Positions 21,695-32,455 of a stretch of DNA of 64,000 nucleotides are shown in pieces (position 1 is the stretch's first letter; every line of letters begins with the position of its first letter). Under the pieces are notes generated by a model. That model saw only the letters and a list, made by a program, of their open reading frames with translations, was not told where the DNA came from and did not search any database. The position numbers and the translations under genes are program-made. The stretch is from Yponomeuta sedellus (lineage: Eukaryota; Arthropoda; Insecta; Lepidoptera; Yponomeutidae). The stretch is from assembly GCA_934045075.1 (NCBI GenBank), contig OW203738.1, forward strand, positions 5,943,487 to 6,007,486. The letters run 5' to 3'.

Positions 21695-22093
21695 ATATTG
21701 GCCTTTTTTTTGCATCTACTTAATGAGATGATTTATACAGCGTCCAGTGGTATCTTCACTCACACTAGATGGGTGAAGGGACCACTCCGACATGTGGGAC
21801 ATGGTTTTATAGATGGTGTAGGCTTGCCCAGCACCTATACCACCCTGACAGCTGAGTCGGCCGAGCCCACAGGAAAGACTAGTCAATACGTGCGGAGCCA
21901 ACCAAGCCGCGGGTTTCCTCACGATGTTTTCCTTCACCGTTAGCGTGTGGTATTGCGACTACAAATTCGCAAATGTACGTAACTTTGAAATTAAACAAAG
22001 TCATTGGTACATGCCCGCACTCGGGATCGAACCTGGGGCTCTCGCTTGCCAGTCTATGGTTCTACCCACTAAGCTTCCACCGCTTGCCATATA
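21695..22093 (-). mobile_element. SINE C, near full length
   Basis: An almost complete minus-strand counterpart of 6434-6844: head at the right (GCGGTGGAAGCTTAGTGGG), then the GGAAAACATCGTGAGGAAAC module, tail with GATGCAAAAAAAAGGCC at the left. Confidence 0.85.
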
Positions 22094-22454
22094 CAACATA
22101 CAATGTACTTATTACATAAATAATAGCGAAGTACAATCGCGTACAAACTGCAAGTAGCTGACGATCGCCGCGCCGATGGGTCGGTACTGTGGCGAACAAA
22201 CTTGTTCGGGCTTTATCTGATCTGTATTGGAGCTTGAGGTCCGGTTTTCGCACCAGGGCACTGCAAAATGAGGTCCAGAAGGCCCTATCAGCTTGAGTTG
22301 CGGTGCATCACTTTTGAAACTTTTTCGCTCGCAGCTTGCACGTGTCAACCTCCAATAAGCATTCGTTTTATGAAAACTTTCTTTTAATGTAAAATATTTT
22401 TTTCCTTAAGTTAGGTGTAGAGGTACGATATCGATATATTATTTATTATATTCG

Positions 22455-22820
22455 ATATCAACCCATGACTGTCCCCATTGCTGAGGCACGGGTCTCTTCC
22501 TGCATCGTAGGAAGGTTAGGCCATACTCCACCACGGGGGCCAAGTCCGGGTTGGTGGAGGATTGTAAGACAGTGGCGGGCCTTACTGTCAGAAGTTATCA
22601 AGCCGCCCATAGGGCCTCTACACGGCTTAACGACTGTCATTACATGACAGCCAGCACCATCGGCTTAACGTGCCTTGCGAAGCACGGAAACGCTCGGAAA
22701 AATGCCACTAGCGGTTGTCGTGGGACGGTCACCCATCCTGCACCTGACCGCGCCTATTGTTGCTTAACTCAAGTGATTGATTCCAATCACTCGATTCGAC
22801 TAGGCAACGAGCGCGCTGTA
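22455..22820 (-). mobile_element. SINE B, near full length
   Basis: On the minus strand the 5S-like head lies near 22700-22810 (GAGTTAAGCAACAATAGGCG, CGGTCAGGTGCAGGATGGG), then the middle CAAGGCACGTTAAGCC, the GTCCGG/GGCCCC body and the tail ending at 22455 with GGGTTGATATCG. Confidence 0.8.
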
Positions 22821-22902
22821 GAGGTACCTACATTTACATACCCTACATTACCCTAAATTTTTATTTTATCTTAGTTTTTTTTTTGTGGGCGTAACAATTT
22901 TC

Positions 22903-23018
22903 CTTCAGCAGCTTTCCAATTTGAAGTTTTCTGGCAAAAATTGCTTTTAGCAATAAGGTCGTCAATTGTACTTTATACTATTTAAATGTTTGGTTTTTCC
23001 CAGTGTACAGTAAAGAAT
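22903..23018 (+). mobile_element. LINE-H 3' tail
   Basis: Hairpin ATTGC/GCAAT at 22940-22954, then AAGGTCGTC and the end CAGTGTACAGTAAAGAATA. Confidence 0.75.
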
Positions 23019-23027
23019 AAAAATTTT

Positions 23028-23247
23028 CCCGCGGGGTGTCGTAAAAGGCGACTAAGGGAAACAAACCGGGGGGTGGGCAGCAGCGACCCCTGCAGTACAA
23101 TTCCACCGAACTGCGATCCCCAACCCGCATGCCCAGCGTGGGGATTATGGGCATTACCCCCTATGATAGCACAACGTGGAGCTCTTTAGGGGAGGGCTAT
23201 GTCCAGCAGTGGACTAGTATAGCCTGACGACGACGACGACGACGACA
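23028..23247 (+). mobile_element. short RTE-tailed element with (GAC)n end
   Basis: Begins with CCCGCGGGGTGTCGTAAAAG and ends with GGCTATGTCCAGCAGTGGAC, TATAGCCTGA and (CGA)n. The 3' end is shared with RTE-type LINEs at 29350, 42500 and 61150. At 220 bp without a coding frame, it looks non-autonomous. Confidence 0.65.
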
Positions 23248-23259
23248 GTAAATAGAATA

Positions 23260-23665
23260 TTCTTATGATATTTTATATGTATATCTATACCAAATTTCAG
23301 TTTTCTAGCTCTAGTCACGTCTATGCTAGGCTACGGACAGACAGACAGACGGATATGGCAAAACTATAAGGATTTCTTCTTGACTACGAAACCCTAAAAT
23401 CGGATAAGTGCGACTAGGGTTTGCGCCCTGAGTGGTCCGAACAAATGAATTATTTTTGCAATGGAAAACTATGCACAGTCGACAGGATATCAACTCATTC
23501 ATTATAGTTGCAAAGTCACTCGTAAGGTTACAGAATAGACTGCACGAGTGTGACATTCAGACGAGACTTTGACCAAAATGTATGGAATAACTAATTATTT
23601 TCAGGATTTCCAAGATATCCTTATCTATAGATAGATATAAGGCTACATAAATTCCAAAGAAATTC
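23260..23665. other. no gene seen
   Basis: Contains ACAGACAGACAGACGGATAT, a phrase common next to insect repeats, but no definable element. Confidence 0.3.
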
Positions 23666-23671
23666 CAAATT

Positions 23672-24010
23672 AGTTACATACATACATAACCTCACGCCTG
23701 TATCCCAGAGGGGTAGGCAGAGACCAGGGACTGCCACTTGCCACGATCCTGACAGATCACCTTCGCTTCATCAACGTTCATAAGTCGTTGCATGCACGCA
23801 CGCCGGTTCCGGGTACTTTTTATCTTTCCCTTTGCTAATACATCCCCTATTTGGTCGATGTAAGTCCGTCTGGGACGTCCCTTACCAGCCCTTCCCCTCA
23901 CATTCGCAATATATATTTGTTTCGTCAATCTTTCTTCCTTCATCCTCTCCACATGTCCAAACCAACGCAACATTCCTTTCTCAATTCTAGTCACTACATC
24001 CTCTTTCAGT
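23672..24010 (-). pseudogene. non-LTR retrotransposon C-terminal fragment
   Basis: The 100-residue frame at 23994-23692 reads GMLRWFGHVERMKEERLTKQ, GRAGKGRPRRTYIDQIGDVL, RACMQRLMNVDEAKVICQDR and stops after SAYPSGIQA. This is the C-terminal tail after the reverse transcriptase of a lepidopteran LINE; the catalytic domains are absent. A short (ATAC)n tail follows at 23674-23690. It is a 5'-truncated insertion and the best preserved of three copies in the window (others at 1003 and 62075). Confidence 0.85.
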
Positions 24011-24014
24011 CCAC

Positions 24015-25385
24015 AACGTTCTCCAAATTAGTTATCTCACGGAAATCTCGACGATAAGGTTCCTTAGAAAAATAAATGTCGTCTGGAATACGATGTCTAT
24101 CAGACGCACTTCTCAAACATTACGCCAATGGTATGCTAATTTGAACCATAATATTTTCATAGTTCATGCCAGGCATGATTATTCAATACTCTAAACTAAA
24201 TGATTCAATACTCTACACTAGTGGATACGAGGGCAACTGAGTGATTGTCTATCCATCGATCCACATCCTCCCAATAACAGCATGTTCTCAACATTTCAGG
24301 AGGCGTGACTGGCCACAAGAGCGGTCAATAATTACCGTTAAACAGTGCCCGGCTTCCAGGGGAATTAATAAGCAATTAACTCGCCACACGACGCTGCTAT
24401 ACGACTATTATTGCGCTTCATGCGCAGAATATGGCCCTCGGTTATAGGCTGACCATGCTAGATAGATACATATATCTCACACACGAAGTGCACCGTGGTC
24501 TGAGGGCTCGGCCACACAGAAAATACGCGGGGCGTGGATGCGCCAAAAACGCTTCCTCTTTTCAATTGACTTTTGTACAAAATGTACTGAAGAAAAGGGA
24601 TAAAGCCGACACAGAAGAGACAGGCGAGGGCGCGAACTCTTTATTCATTCCTTGGCTTCTGGGTTCCTTCAAGGGCTGTAGTGGATGGGATTTATATACC
24701 AATTTATATGTTAAGTTTTTACATCTGTCATCATCCGCGTGTGTTCTTTGTCCTCATAGAATTAGTATAATTATACCCAGATAGGTATAATTTAGTTTAA
24801 AAAAAGGCCTTGCCAGAAAATCGGCAACTAGTTGCATATTGTTGTACATTAGTTACAGACCTTTTTGTCTTCATTTGTAATGAAATGAATTGAAAAGGTT
24901 TTATTCAAAGTAGCGCAGATACTGCGGCTTAATGAACGTTACAAGTCAAACTAGGTGTCCATTTCAAAATCTGAATCATTTTGGAGAAAAAATGGACAAA
25001 AAAACTCCAAATTTAGAATTCCTTTATGAAAAGAATTTACACAGATTCTATAAAACTCGTGAATTTTACATGATTGAATTCCAGACATCATTGTCATCTA
25101 AATAATCCTTAATATTATAGCAGCTCTTTTGGCACAAAGTCTACTTTACACAATTTTTGAACCGCCTAATTTCACCTTAATTTATATACTGTTAAATAAC
25201 TTAACTTATATCCACCTTCATTTATAAACTGTCATTGATGAAACTGTCATTGCCTCTTTAAATTGTCATTGATGCCTCTAGTATAAGTGATTGCTGTGTC
25301 TTATTTCGCTTGAAGACAGTTAAATATATTCCATTCTATTAACACGTCGCGTCTTTATCGCAGTTACATATTCTTGAAGAAAAAA
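24015..25385. other. no gene seen
   Basis: A 117-residue open frame at 24431-24784 has no recognised motif and its composition does not look coding. The GCTCGGCCACACAGAAAATA stretch resembles phrases in other insect repeats, without proof. Confidence 0.35.
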
Positions 25386-25387
25386 TT

Positions 25388-25482
25388 ACGCACACATACA
25401 AACTAACACACCCACACCCATACGCGCGCACGCACGCATGACGCACGCATGCACGCACGCACGCACATAGGGTGCGTGCGTG
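25388..25482. repeat. (CA)n/(CACG)n microsatellite
   Basis: Imperfect CACACA and ACGCACGCACGC tract directly before a truncated SINE B. Confidence 0.8.
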
Positions 25483-25483
25483 C

Positions 25484-25700
25484 GTGGTTGGAGCCGGCTG
25501 TCATGTAATGGCAGTCGTTAAGCCATGTCAGAGGCCTTATGGGCGGCATGACAACTTCTGGCAGTAAGGCCCGCCAATGTCTTACAATCCTCCACCAACA
25601 CGGTCTTGGCCCCCGTGATGAAGTATGGCCTAAACTTCCTGCGATGCAGGAAGAGACCCGTGCCCCAGCAGTGGGGACATACAAGGGTTGATTACAACAC
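25484..25700 (+). mobile_element. SINE B, 3' part
   Basis: Starts in the middle segment (GGAGCCGGCTGTCATGTAAT) and runs to the end GGGGACATACAAGGGTTGAT. Confidence 0.75.
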
Positions 25701-25969
25701 ACCCACACTAAAACCTCATAAGGACAAGCTCAATCGGCCCCTGCGTATCCCAACTACAGCCGTGGCATTCGACATTCCCCTATAAACAACAAAATAAGCT
25801 TCCGAGTACTCGCAGCACTATAAGGTCAACCTGCTACGAGTGCCTAGGTTCAATAACCAGACCGGTGTTTGGCACGCAACGAGCCCTATCTTAACACAAC
25901 GTGACTGGTGTACCGTTTCTATTAAAATGCCTCTTTGCTTCCGTGGGTAATGCTTTAACTTATTACTTG

Positions 25970-26075
25970 TATCGGATGAGATTTGCGGTAGTGGCGCTGT
26001 GAGTAAACCGGTCGCCTCGTGTTTGTGAGGGTCTGGCTTCGAGTCACGGTATGTAGCAATCACTTTGTTTCTCAA
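25970..26075 (+). mobile_element. SINE C-like head, diverged
   Basis: GCGGTAGTGGCGCTGTGAGT and a weak B box GCTTCGAGTCAC followed by the AATCACTTTGTTTCTCA spacer. Confidence 0.5.
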
Positions 26076-26122
26076 TTTATTTATTAGCGACACAAAGCAT
26101 CATGGCGACAATAGAAATACTA

Positions 26123-26429
26123 AAAACCTATTTAGAGGCTAAAAATTCCACCCATGCCGGGATTGGAACCTGCGACCTCTGCCTATCCGTGCCATCGCTC
26201 TTTCCAACTGACCTAATGGCCGGCATCAGTGAAATTTCGAACCTCTAAACTATTCTCTGTATTACGTATTCACTGATGCCGGTGAGTCGCCCATTAGCTC
26301 AGTTGGAAAGAGCTAATGGGCGACTCAACGACTCAGCGACATCCCGGCATGGGTGGAATTTTTAGCCTCTAAATAGATTTTTAAAAATGTCCTTAGCACG
26401 GGTTAGTGCATTAAAAATAAAAATAGTAA
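26123..26429 (+). mobile_element. SINE A inverted composite with 13-bp TSD
   Basis: The minus-strand unit occupies 26123 to about 26270 and the plus-strand unit about 26270-26429, meeting in the leader region. The flanks AATAGAAATACTA at 26110-26122 and 26430-26442 match perfectly. Near 26310 a short inverted TAGCTCAGTTGGAAAGAGC/TAATGGGCGACTC rearrangement is visible. Confidence 0.88.
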
Positions 26430-26529
26430 AATAGAAATACTAAGTAAAACACTTACTGTGCGCTGTGCGGAAGCCTTTTTGGTGCCAATTCCTAGTTTAA
26501 AAAGTTAAATTACTTTGCTGAATTCCGCC

Positions 26530-26690
26530 AAAAATCCCACAAGCACCATGCGGTTAGCTAATGCACCGCCCTCCCTCCCACTTTTTCAAGCAGAAGCAAG
26601 ACACGAACACACCACCACCAACACCAATACTTGTGTGAGAAAACACGCGACGCGTTTCGCGTCTAACACGAGGCATCCTCAGGCTCCCAA
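26530..26690. repeat. dispersed repeat, paired with 42080-42205
   Basis: AAAAATCCCACAAGCACCAT, GCGGTTAGCTAATGCA and CACCAACACCAATAC occur in the same order in both places. The family is unknown to me. Confidence 0.65.
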
Positions 26691-26748
26691 ATGACATGCA
26701 TGTGTTTTTTAAGGTGTAGAATTTGACTAACCTTTAGTACATATATGT

Positions 26749-27118
26749 GAAGCGCTCGTGGCCTAGGCGAACCGAGTGATTGGAACCAATCACTTGGTTA
26801 AGCAACAACAGGCGCGGTCAGGTACGGGATGGGTGAGCGTCCCGTGACTACCGCTAGTGGCATTTTTTCCGAGCGCTTCCGTGCTTCGCAAGGCACGCTA
26901 AGCCGTTGGCGCCGGCTGTCATATAATGGCCGTCGTTAAGCCATGTCAGAGGCCTTATGGGCGGCTTGATGACTTCTGACAGTAAGGCTCGCCACTGTCT
27001 TACAATCCTCCACCAACCCGGACTTGGCCCCCGTGGTGGAGTATGGCCTAGCCTTCCTGCGATGCAGGAAGAGACCCGTGCCCCAGCAGTGGGGACATAC
27101 AAGGGTTGATAACGATTA
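26749..27118 (+). mobile_element. SINE B, full length with TSD
   Basis: The reference copy (370 bp): 5S-like head (CCAATCACTTGGTTAAGCAA, GGCGCGGTCAGG, GGGATGGGTGAGCG), middle (GCTTCGCAAGGCACGCTAAG), 3' body (CCGGACTTGGCCCCCGTGG) and tail CAGCAGTGGGGACATACAAG. It is flanked by ACATATATGT at 26739-26748 and 27119-27128. The 5S similarity covers the region of the internal pol III promoter, as in SINE3-class elements. Confidence 0.85.
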
Positions 27119-27138
27119 ACATATATGTAAGAAGTATG

Positions 27139-27365
27139 ATTCCGTGCTTCGTAAGGCACGTTAAGCCGTCGGTGCCATCTGTCATGCAATCGCCTTCGTT
27201 AAGCCATATCAGAGGCCTTTTGGGTGGCTTCATAACTTCTGACAGTAAGGCCCGCCACTGTCTTACAATCCTCCACCAATCCAGTCTTGGCCCCATTGGT
27301 GGAGTATGGCCTAACCTTCCTGCGATGCAAGAAGAGACCCGTGCCCCAGTTGATATCGATGTAAG
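27139..27365 (+). mobile_element. SINE B, 3' part
   Basis: A second, 5'-truncated copy immediately after the full one, from CCGTGCTTCGTAAGGCACG to CCCCAGTTGATATCG. Confidence 0.75.
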
Positions 27366-27369
27366 AAAG

Positions 27370-28260
27370 TGTTAAACATAACGAGGGTGACGTGAAGTGT
27401 GAAAAAAAAATCCGTTTGCCTACAGCAAAAATAGAACCCACGACTAACCCAAAAGCAAGGAGAAATAACAAGTATTAGTCCATCTCATAATCAGTAGAAG
27501 CCCTGGAGCAAGTTTCTAATAGCCACCGACTAACGTATGACGTGACAAGCATATTGATTGGAACACATCAATATAATACTTCATCAATATTAATATTCCA
27601 TTGGGGCAACCAGAGCCGATTATCATGCGTGTAAGTTAGTCCACGGCCATTAGAGGAAAATACATAAATATAGGCTTTTCTCTCCTTAAGCGTGGTATTA
27701 CGTCTTCATACGGCGGTCTTGGGCCATTTTCTATGTTTACCTAAAGAAAGTTGTTTCTTGTTGATGATCGGCTAACGTTAGAAATCTACTTCATCAATTG
27801 ACAACATTTAAATTTTTTAGCATACGTATTTTACTGTCTTAAAGGAAACAAGATACGAAATATAACGACCCATATTTTTTTTATTTTAGGAAATTCGATG
27901 ATTTTCATTCATAATTTTCTGTTTGAATTTCGTCTTATTCTAAAAGGACGTAACCGCCAAATGACGTCACACATACGGCTTACTTGCCGCCTTTTTAAAA
28001 ACCATTGGAATTAAGGAAAGGAAAAGTAATTTCTCCGCCATGACATTTGAAGGAAATTGAAAATGACATCTGTCATATAATTTTTAATATAAGGCAGCGG
28101 TACTTCCTCATTTTATCGTATATGTGACGTCATCACACAATTTTTGGTTTTTATTTATTTTCTCTAAAATTAAGCAATAATAAAAATTCTAAATATTTTT
28201 TTCGTAATCAAGATAGTAAAATTAAGAAACGGTATTTTTAGTTTAGCGCGTTGTAAAATA
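27370..28260. other. no gene seen
   Basis: AT-rich, unique-looking sequence without recognisable exons or repeats. Confidence 0.35.
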
Positions 28261-28264
28261 TGAA

Positions 28265-28335
28265 ATGTTGTCAATTACCTCATTGGTCTAACGGTGTCAC
28301 GTCTGATTGCCATGCTAGAGGTCGCGGGTTATGGG
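28265..28335 (+). mobile_element. SINE G-like tRNA head
   Basis: ACCTCATTGGTCTAACGGTG and AGAGGTCGCGGGTT resemble a tRNA A box and the start of a B box. A related head is at 34915-34985 on the other strand. Confidence 0.4.
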
Positions 28336-28352
28336 ATGTATGTAGTTAAAAG

Positions 28353-28490
28353 TTTAAAAACCTATTTAGAGGCTAAAAATAAGGTAAGTCGCCCATTAGC
28401 TCAGTTGGGAGAGCACTGGCACGGTAAGCCAGAGGTCGCGGGTCTCGGCATGGGTGGAATTTTTGTCCTTAGCGCGAGTTAATGCATTAA
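28353..28490 (+). mobile_element. SINE A inverted composite, short
   Basis: Begins with the reversed AAAACCTATTTAGAGGCTAA (28355-28377), then a plus-strand head (GCCCATTAGCTCAGTTGG) and a tail with GTTAATGCATTAAAA. The B box is damaged (GGGTCTCGGC). Confidence 0.7.
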
Positions 28491-28556
28491 AATACAGAAT
28501 AAAAAAAAGAATATAGGTATACGTTATTTCAGAATATTCCATCTAAGTGACGTGTC

Positions 28557-28683
28557 CCCGGTTTCTCGTATACTTGTTAATCTACTGTTGACAGCTATCA
28601 GTTGGCCAAAGTGCACACGAAAAAAACATTTGACAGCTGTTTACAATAGATTAACAGCTTGTTAATTTACGAGAAACCGGGGG
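28557..28683. mobile_element. foldback MITE, GGTTTCTCG family
   Basis: The ends CCCCGGTTTCTCGTATACTT and TACGAGAAACCGGGGG are inverted. TTAATCTACTGTTGACAGCT pairs with ACAGCTGTTTACAATAGATT. No coding frame. Confidence 0.85.
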
Positions 28684-28687
28684 TTAG

Positions 28688-28835
28688 TGTCTCTTTATTG
28701 CACACAGAAATTGTGTAACAATACAATACAATTGGCGGCATTAATAATAAAAGCAATCTCAGGCTTCCATCAGGCAACCTAAGTCCTAAAATAGACGTAG
28801 ACAAGAAATAAAATAGGGACGGGTAGTTAATTATT
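28688..28835 (-). mobile_element. LINE-H 3' tail, decayed
   Basis: The reverse strand keeps the AATAAAGAGACA end and the AGATTGCTTTTATTATT hairpin region, but the stem partner has been lost by mutation. Confidence 0.6.
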
Positions 28836-29039
28836 AATTGCAATTAATTATTATTTGTAAGTAGGTATTTAAATCTTTCGCTTCAAATAAACTTACTATC
28901 GTTAACGGATGTATTTCATTTTCTTTCCCGCAAGAAGTGCCGAATATAATGACTAGGCTGTGGACTTGAACCCTCATACCCCACTATCCCAACAATTGCC
29001 ACTGAATCTGTTGTGACGGATAAGTCGGATAACACAGAT

Positions 29040-29185
29040 GTGGTCCTTGGTCCGCCAAGGCGGAGATGGCGGAACGACCATCCAACATTTTTGCTCGGAT
29101 GGTCGAGGATGGCTCAAGACAGAGAAGAATGGAACGTCATAGGGAGGTCTTAGCCCAGCAATAGTGAACAGACTGAGTACTAATG
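29040..29185 (+). mobile_element. LINE C-terminal fragment
   Basis: GCCAAGGCGGAGATGGCGGA and GGATGGCTCAAGACAGAGAA then CGTCATAGGGAGGTCTTAGC correspond to the end of a LINE open frame (a tryptophan- and arginine-rich tail). A related piece lies at 29465-29545. Confidence 0.5.
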
Positions 29186-29349
29186 ACTTGAGAAAAGATG
29201 GTCAGAGTGGAGTTTTCTTTTTTTCGCCATCTTTTTCTCTACTACAATAAGGCCCGGAGGCAGCGACTTAAATTTTACACGTACAACGACATTCAGCAAA
29301 CAAAATGCAAACTATTTACGCTGAAATAAATTTATTTCGTTTGATTGAT

Positions 29350-29404
29350 TACCCTGGGCTATGTCCAGCAGTGGACTAATATAGCCTGAAGAAGAAGAAG
29401 AAGA
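29350..29404 (+). mobile_element. RTE-type 3' tail with (GAA)n
   Basis: GGGCTATGTCCAGCAGTGGA, then TATAGCCTGAAGAAGAAGAA. The rest of the element is missing. Confidence 0.65.
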
Positions 29405-29549
29405 TTGATTACCCAAATACAAATAATTTCACTTTTACAAAGGCCTTGACAATGACATGTAACGAAGCAGACTCAAGACAGGGAGAAATAAAAGACGATG
29501 AGGAGGCCTCTAACCGGCAGTAGAGAACAGACTGAGAATTGACTGACTG

Positions 29550-29705
29550 ATATCAACCCTATGTATGCCCCACTGTTGGGGCACGGGTCTCTTCCTGCAC
29601 CGCAGGAAGATTAGGCCATTCTCCACCACGGGGGCCAAGTCTTGGTTGGTGGAAGATTGTAAGGCAGTGGCGGCCCTTACTCTTAGAAGTTATGAAGCCC
29701 CCATA
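29550..29705 (-). mobile_element. SINE B, 3' part
   Basis: The minus strand runs from AAGGGCCGCCACTGCCTTAC through CCAAGACTTGGCCCC to CATACATAGGGTTGATAT. Confidence 0.75.
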
Positions 29706-29871
29706 AGACTATTGACTGACTAATCAGTCAGTTTGATTAGTCAGTCGTAGTGTTTTGTATTTAAGTACAAAATATTGTATTTCAGTAGTACTAAAAAACA
29801 ACACTTTTGCAAAGGCACTCACATGCCACAAAGCACTCCCAAACACCCTTATTCGCGTCATGATAAGATAA

Positions 29872-30240
29872 AAATATTCTTTATTGTACACCAGGAAAAA
29901 ACAATCAAAAAATTATTATAAAGATACAGTACAATGGCGGCCTTATTGCTTAGAGCAATTTCCTCCAGACAACCCACGATGGAGAGTTGCTAAAGGAAAA
30001 GTGAGACGGGTAGTTGGTGTAAATATGAATATTGATGTACATACTTATACTTAAAAATAACATTCTTACATAACATATAATATATAAAGCAATTTATTAT
30101 AAACATCCACAAACTTACATTATGCTTCCCATAAATTCCACGTCGACCTTTCACGTCGACGAGGCTTGAATCGGGAGGCCTCGGTCCGATAGCCGGACGG
30201 CCGGCACGATGCCGAGATAAATCGGCAGCTCGGACCACTA
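29872..30240 (-). mobile_element. LINE-H 3' end, longest copy
   Basis: Hairpin at 29945-29959 (ATTGC/GCAAT on the element strand). Upstream, toward 30240, is a GC-richer segment reading PPDSSLVDVKGRRGIYGKHN, which looks like part of the LINE body near the end of its coding region. The tail AATAAAGAATATTTTTATCT is at the left. Confidence 0.7.
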
Positions 30241-30335
30241 TAAATAAATCTCTTCCTACTTGCTCTACAATGCTATAGAAATCTATCTGGTGGTCATGGG
30301 CCGCGGAAGGTTTAGATATGGCACTGTTGTATACA

Positions 30336-30438
30336 AGGTTTGCTGGGAGAATTATCTCTTACAGAGATAAGCTCGCCTTTGTACAATATATTATATAATA
30401 TATTGTAATCTGAAACTGTGTATTCTGAAATAAAAACA
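30336..30438 (+). mobile_element. LINE-H 3' tail, variant hairpin
   Basis: Stem ATCTC/GAGAT (30354-30368) with loop TTACA, followed by AAGCTCGCC. The stem differs from the common form at two base pairs, both compensated. Confidence 0.6.
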
Positions 30439-30439
30439 C

Positions 30440-31000
30440 ATTTTTATTATTATTTGTGCTTGTTAATTCTTATGTTTCGTGTACAATTAAGTATAATAAT
30501 TCGCAATTGATATGTGGTGCAGTAAGTTAACGCAGATAATTAATGCAGTGCGCGTAATTTAAAGTTAATTTGACGCGTTTAAACGAAAAAAATCGATGTA
30601 GGTAGTTTGGTAACGTTTGGTGACTGAATGAAATATTATCTATTACGGTGTACCAGGAAAAGGTAACATAACTTATTTGGCTCCATTATTCTTAATTGAA
30701 GAACCTTAGTTGGAAATGTACTTTAGTAATTAGGCAAATAAATCGTGAAGAAATTGATAAGCTTAGTACTTTGACCGTATTAGATAACATTCATTCAGAA
30801 CGATGTAAAGCAATGAAAAAAATTACTCATAAAAATGCTTACTCCTAATTCTGCATAAAAAGCATCATTCCGTTCCAGCAATCCAGTTCATGCGATAAAA
30901 AACTGTCCGAAAGCAAACATTGTTGCCCGCATGTACTTTGCCTCTAGAAAACTTATTGAACGACCTTCTCACTTTAGAATCATGTTCTTTTTATAAAGCA
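30440..31000. other. no gene seen
   Basis: Unique-looking AT-rich sequence. Confidence 0.35.
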
Positions 31001-31004
31001 ATTA

Positions 31005-31210
31005 TAATAGTGGCATGCTCGCCTCTACCCCCGCAGCTCTCTGCAATCGCGTCTATACATCGCGCGACTGCGCGGCCGTGTGAGGGCGGCGCGTGATATA
31101 TCGCCCCTGTAGCGTTAATAAGCGGACACGCGGCTCGTGATCGCCAATAGCATCGGTGCGAACTCGCTGAAGCGAATTTGAAAAGGGAACGGACTTTTTG
31201 CATCATTATT
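31005..31210. promoter_or_regulatory. CpG-rich patch, function unknown
   Basis: GCGCGACTGCGCGGCCGTGT and GGGCGGCGCGTGATATATCG stand out against the AT-rich surroundings. Such patches often mark host promoters or conserved noncoding DNA, but there is no TATA box or exon here that I can support. GAAGCGAATTTGAAAAGGGA recurs in modified form at about 31315 and 31420. Confidence 0.3.
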
Positions 31211-31889
31211 CTTCTGAAACTCTAGTTTCCAGCCAGCCCTTTGTCATGTCGCGGGTTATGAATCATCTTTACAGTCATCATGCAGCTCGTCATATTCAGT
31301 AACATTGGTCTGAAGTAAATTTGAAAATGGAACCGCGTTCTTGCATCAAAATATTATTTTTCTCAATATTAAGTTTTCAGCCAGTCACATTGACATTTAA
31401 TAACGTCAGTATGGACATGCCGAAGCGAATATGAAAATGGAACGGTCTTCGTCGTTGAGAATCTTTTTCATTTTATATGTACTCGAAGTTGCTATTTAGA
31501 AGACGCGTGGACAATACTACTATGTCGAAGCAGACACACGCAGTCTCGCTTTTGTTATTTAAAATTTACTGTTTGTAGAGCTCCGGACATTAGTGCCCAC
31601 GGGACCCTATTGCTAAGCCTATGCTACCTGTCTGTCAGTCCGTCCGTATCTAATTCTTAACCGTAATCAAGAATCAGAGACAGACGAATCGCGTGCTTAG
31701 CTCTCCTTTATTAAGGAATTCCAGATCGATGAACGGCTAATAAAATGTATGCAAAAGTGGCAACCATCAAATGTGACCATCCTTTTCTTCCTATCCTTCC
31801 TCCTACCCTCCTTTAAGCCCTCCTATCGTATACTTATACTGTTTTTCTGTGAATCAAAATTATTCGTACTATCTTCACGTTCGTCTCTA

Positions 31890-32045
31890 AAAGATGGCAC
31901 GCGCAACATTTAGGTCACATTCGCGCTCCGACCCATGTCCGGACGCTGCGCCGGCGCCTATAAATACACACGTCACGGGACGCACGATCCACTCGCGCGC
32001 ACACGACGCAAGGCATGCGAGAAGATTATCATGGGATTTTGTTGT
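31890..32045 (+). promoter_or_regulatory. candidate TATA promoter
   Basis: GCGCCGGCGCCTATAAATAC (TATAAATA near 31958-31966) lies about 30 bases before an initiator-like CCACTCGCGCGCACACG in a CpG-rich setting, with a downstream ATG at 32031 that opens only a few codons. The geometry fits a pol II core promoter of a host gene on the plus strand. There is no splice donor or coding exon to confirm it. Confidence 0.35.
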
Positions 32046-32299
32046 TGAAACGTGTGGTCTTTTTTTTTGTTTTTATGTTTGTGCAGATACCTACTTGCCA
32101 GTATCTCAGAAAACGGCTGGATTTTTTTAAAAAGTTACACTGTGATGGCAGATTATCATCAAAGTAGGTCGCATTATGTTGCGCACTAATTTAAATTGAG
32201 AATATAGCATGATGAAAATTTTATAGGAAAAAAAATGAGTTTCTATTTATCTAGGAAACAATCATTTTGTGGATCAACGTACATACCTTGATAGCACTC

Positions 32300-32455
32300 A
32301 CTAACAACCGAGTGATTGGAATCAATCACTTGAGTTAAGCAACAACAGGCGCGGTCAGGTGCAGGATGGGTGACAGTCCCGTGACTATAGTGGCATTATT
32401 TCCGAGCGCTTTCCGTGCTTTGCAAGGCATGTTAAGCCGTTGGTGGCGGTTGGTA
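32300..32455 (+). mobile_element. SINE B, 5' part
   Basis: CAATCACTTGAGTTAAGCAA, CAGGCGCGGTCAGGTGC and GGATGGGTGACAG form the 5S-like head; the copy stops in the middle segment at GCCGTTGGTGG. Confidence 0.75.
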
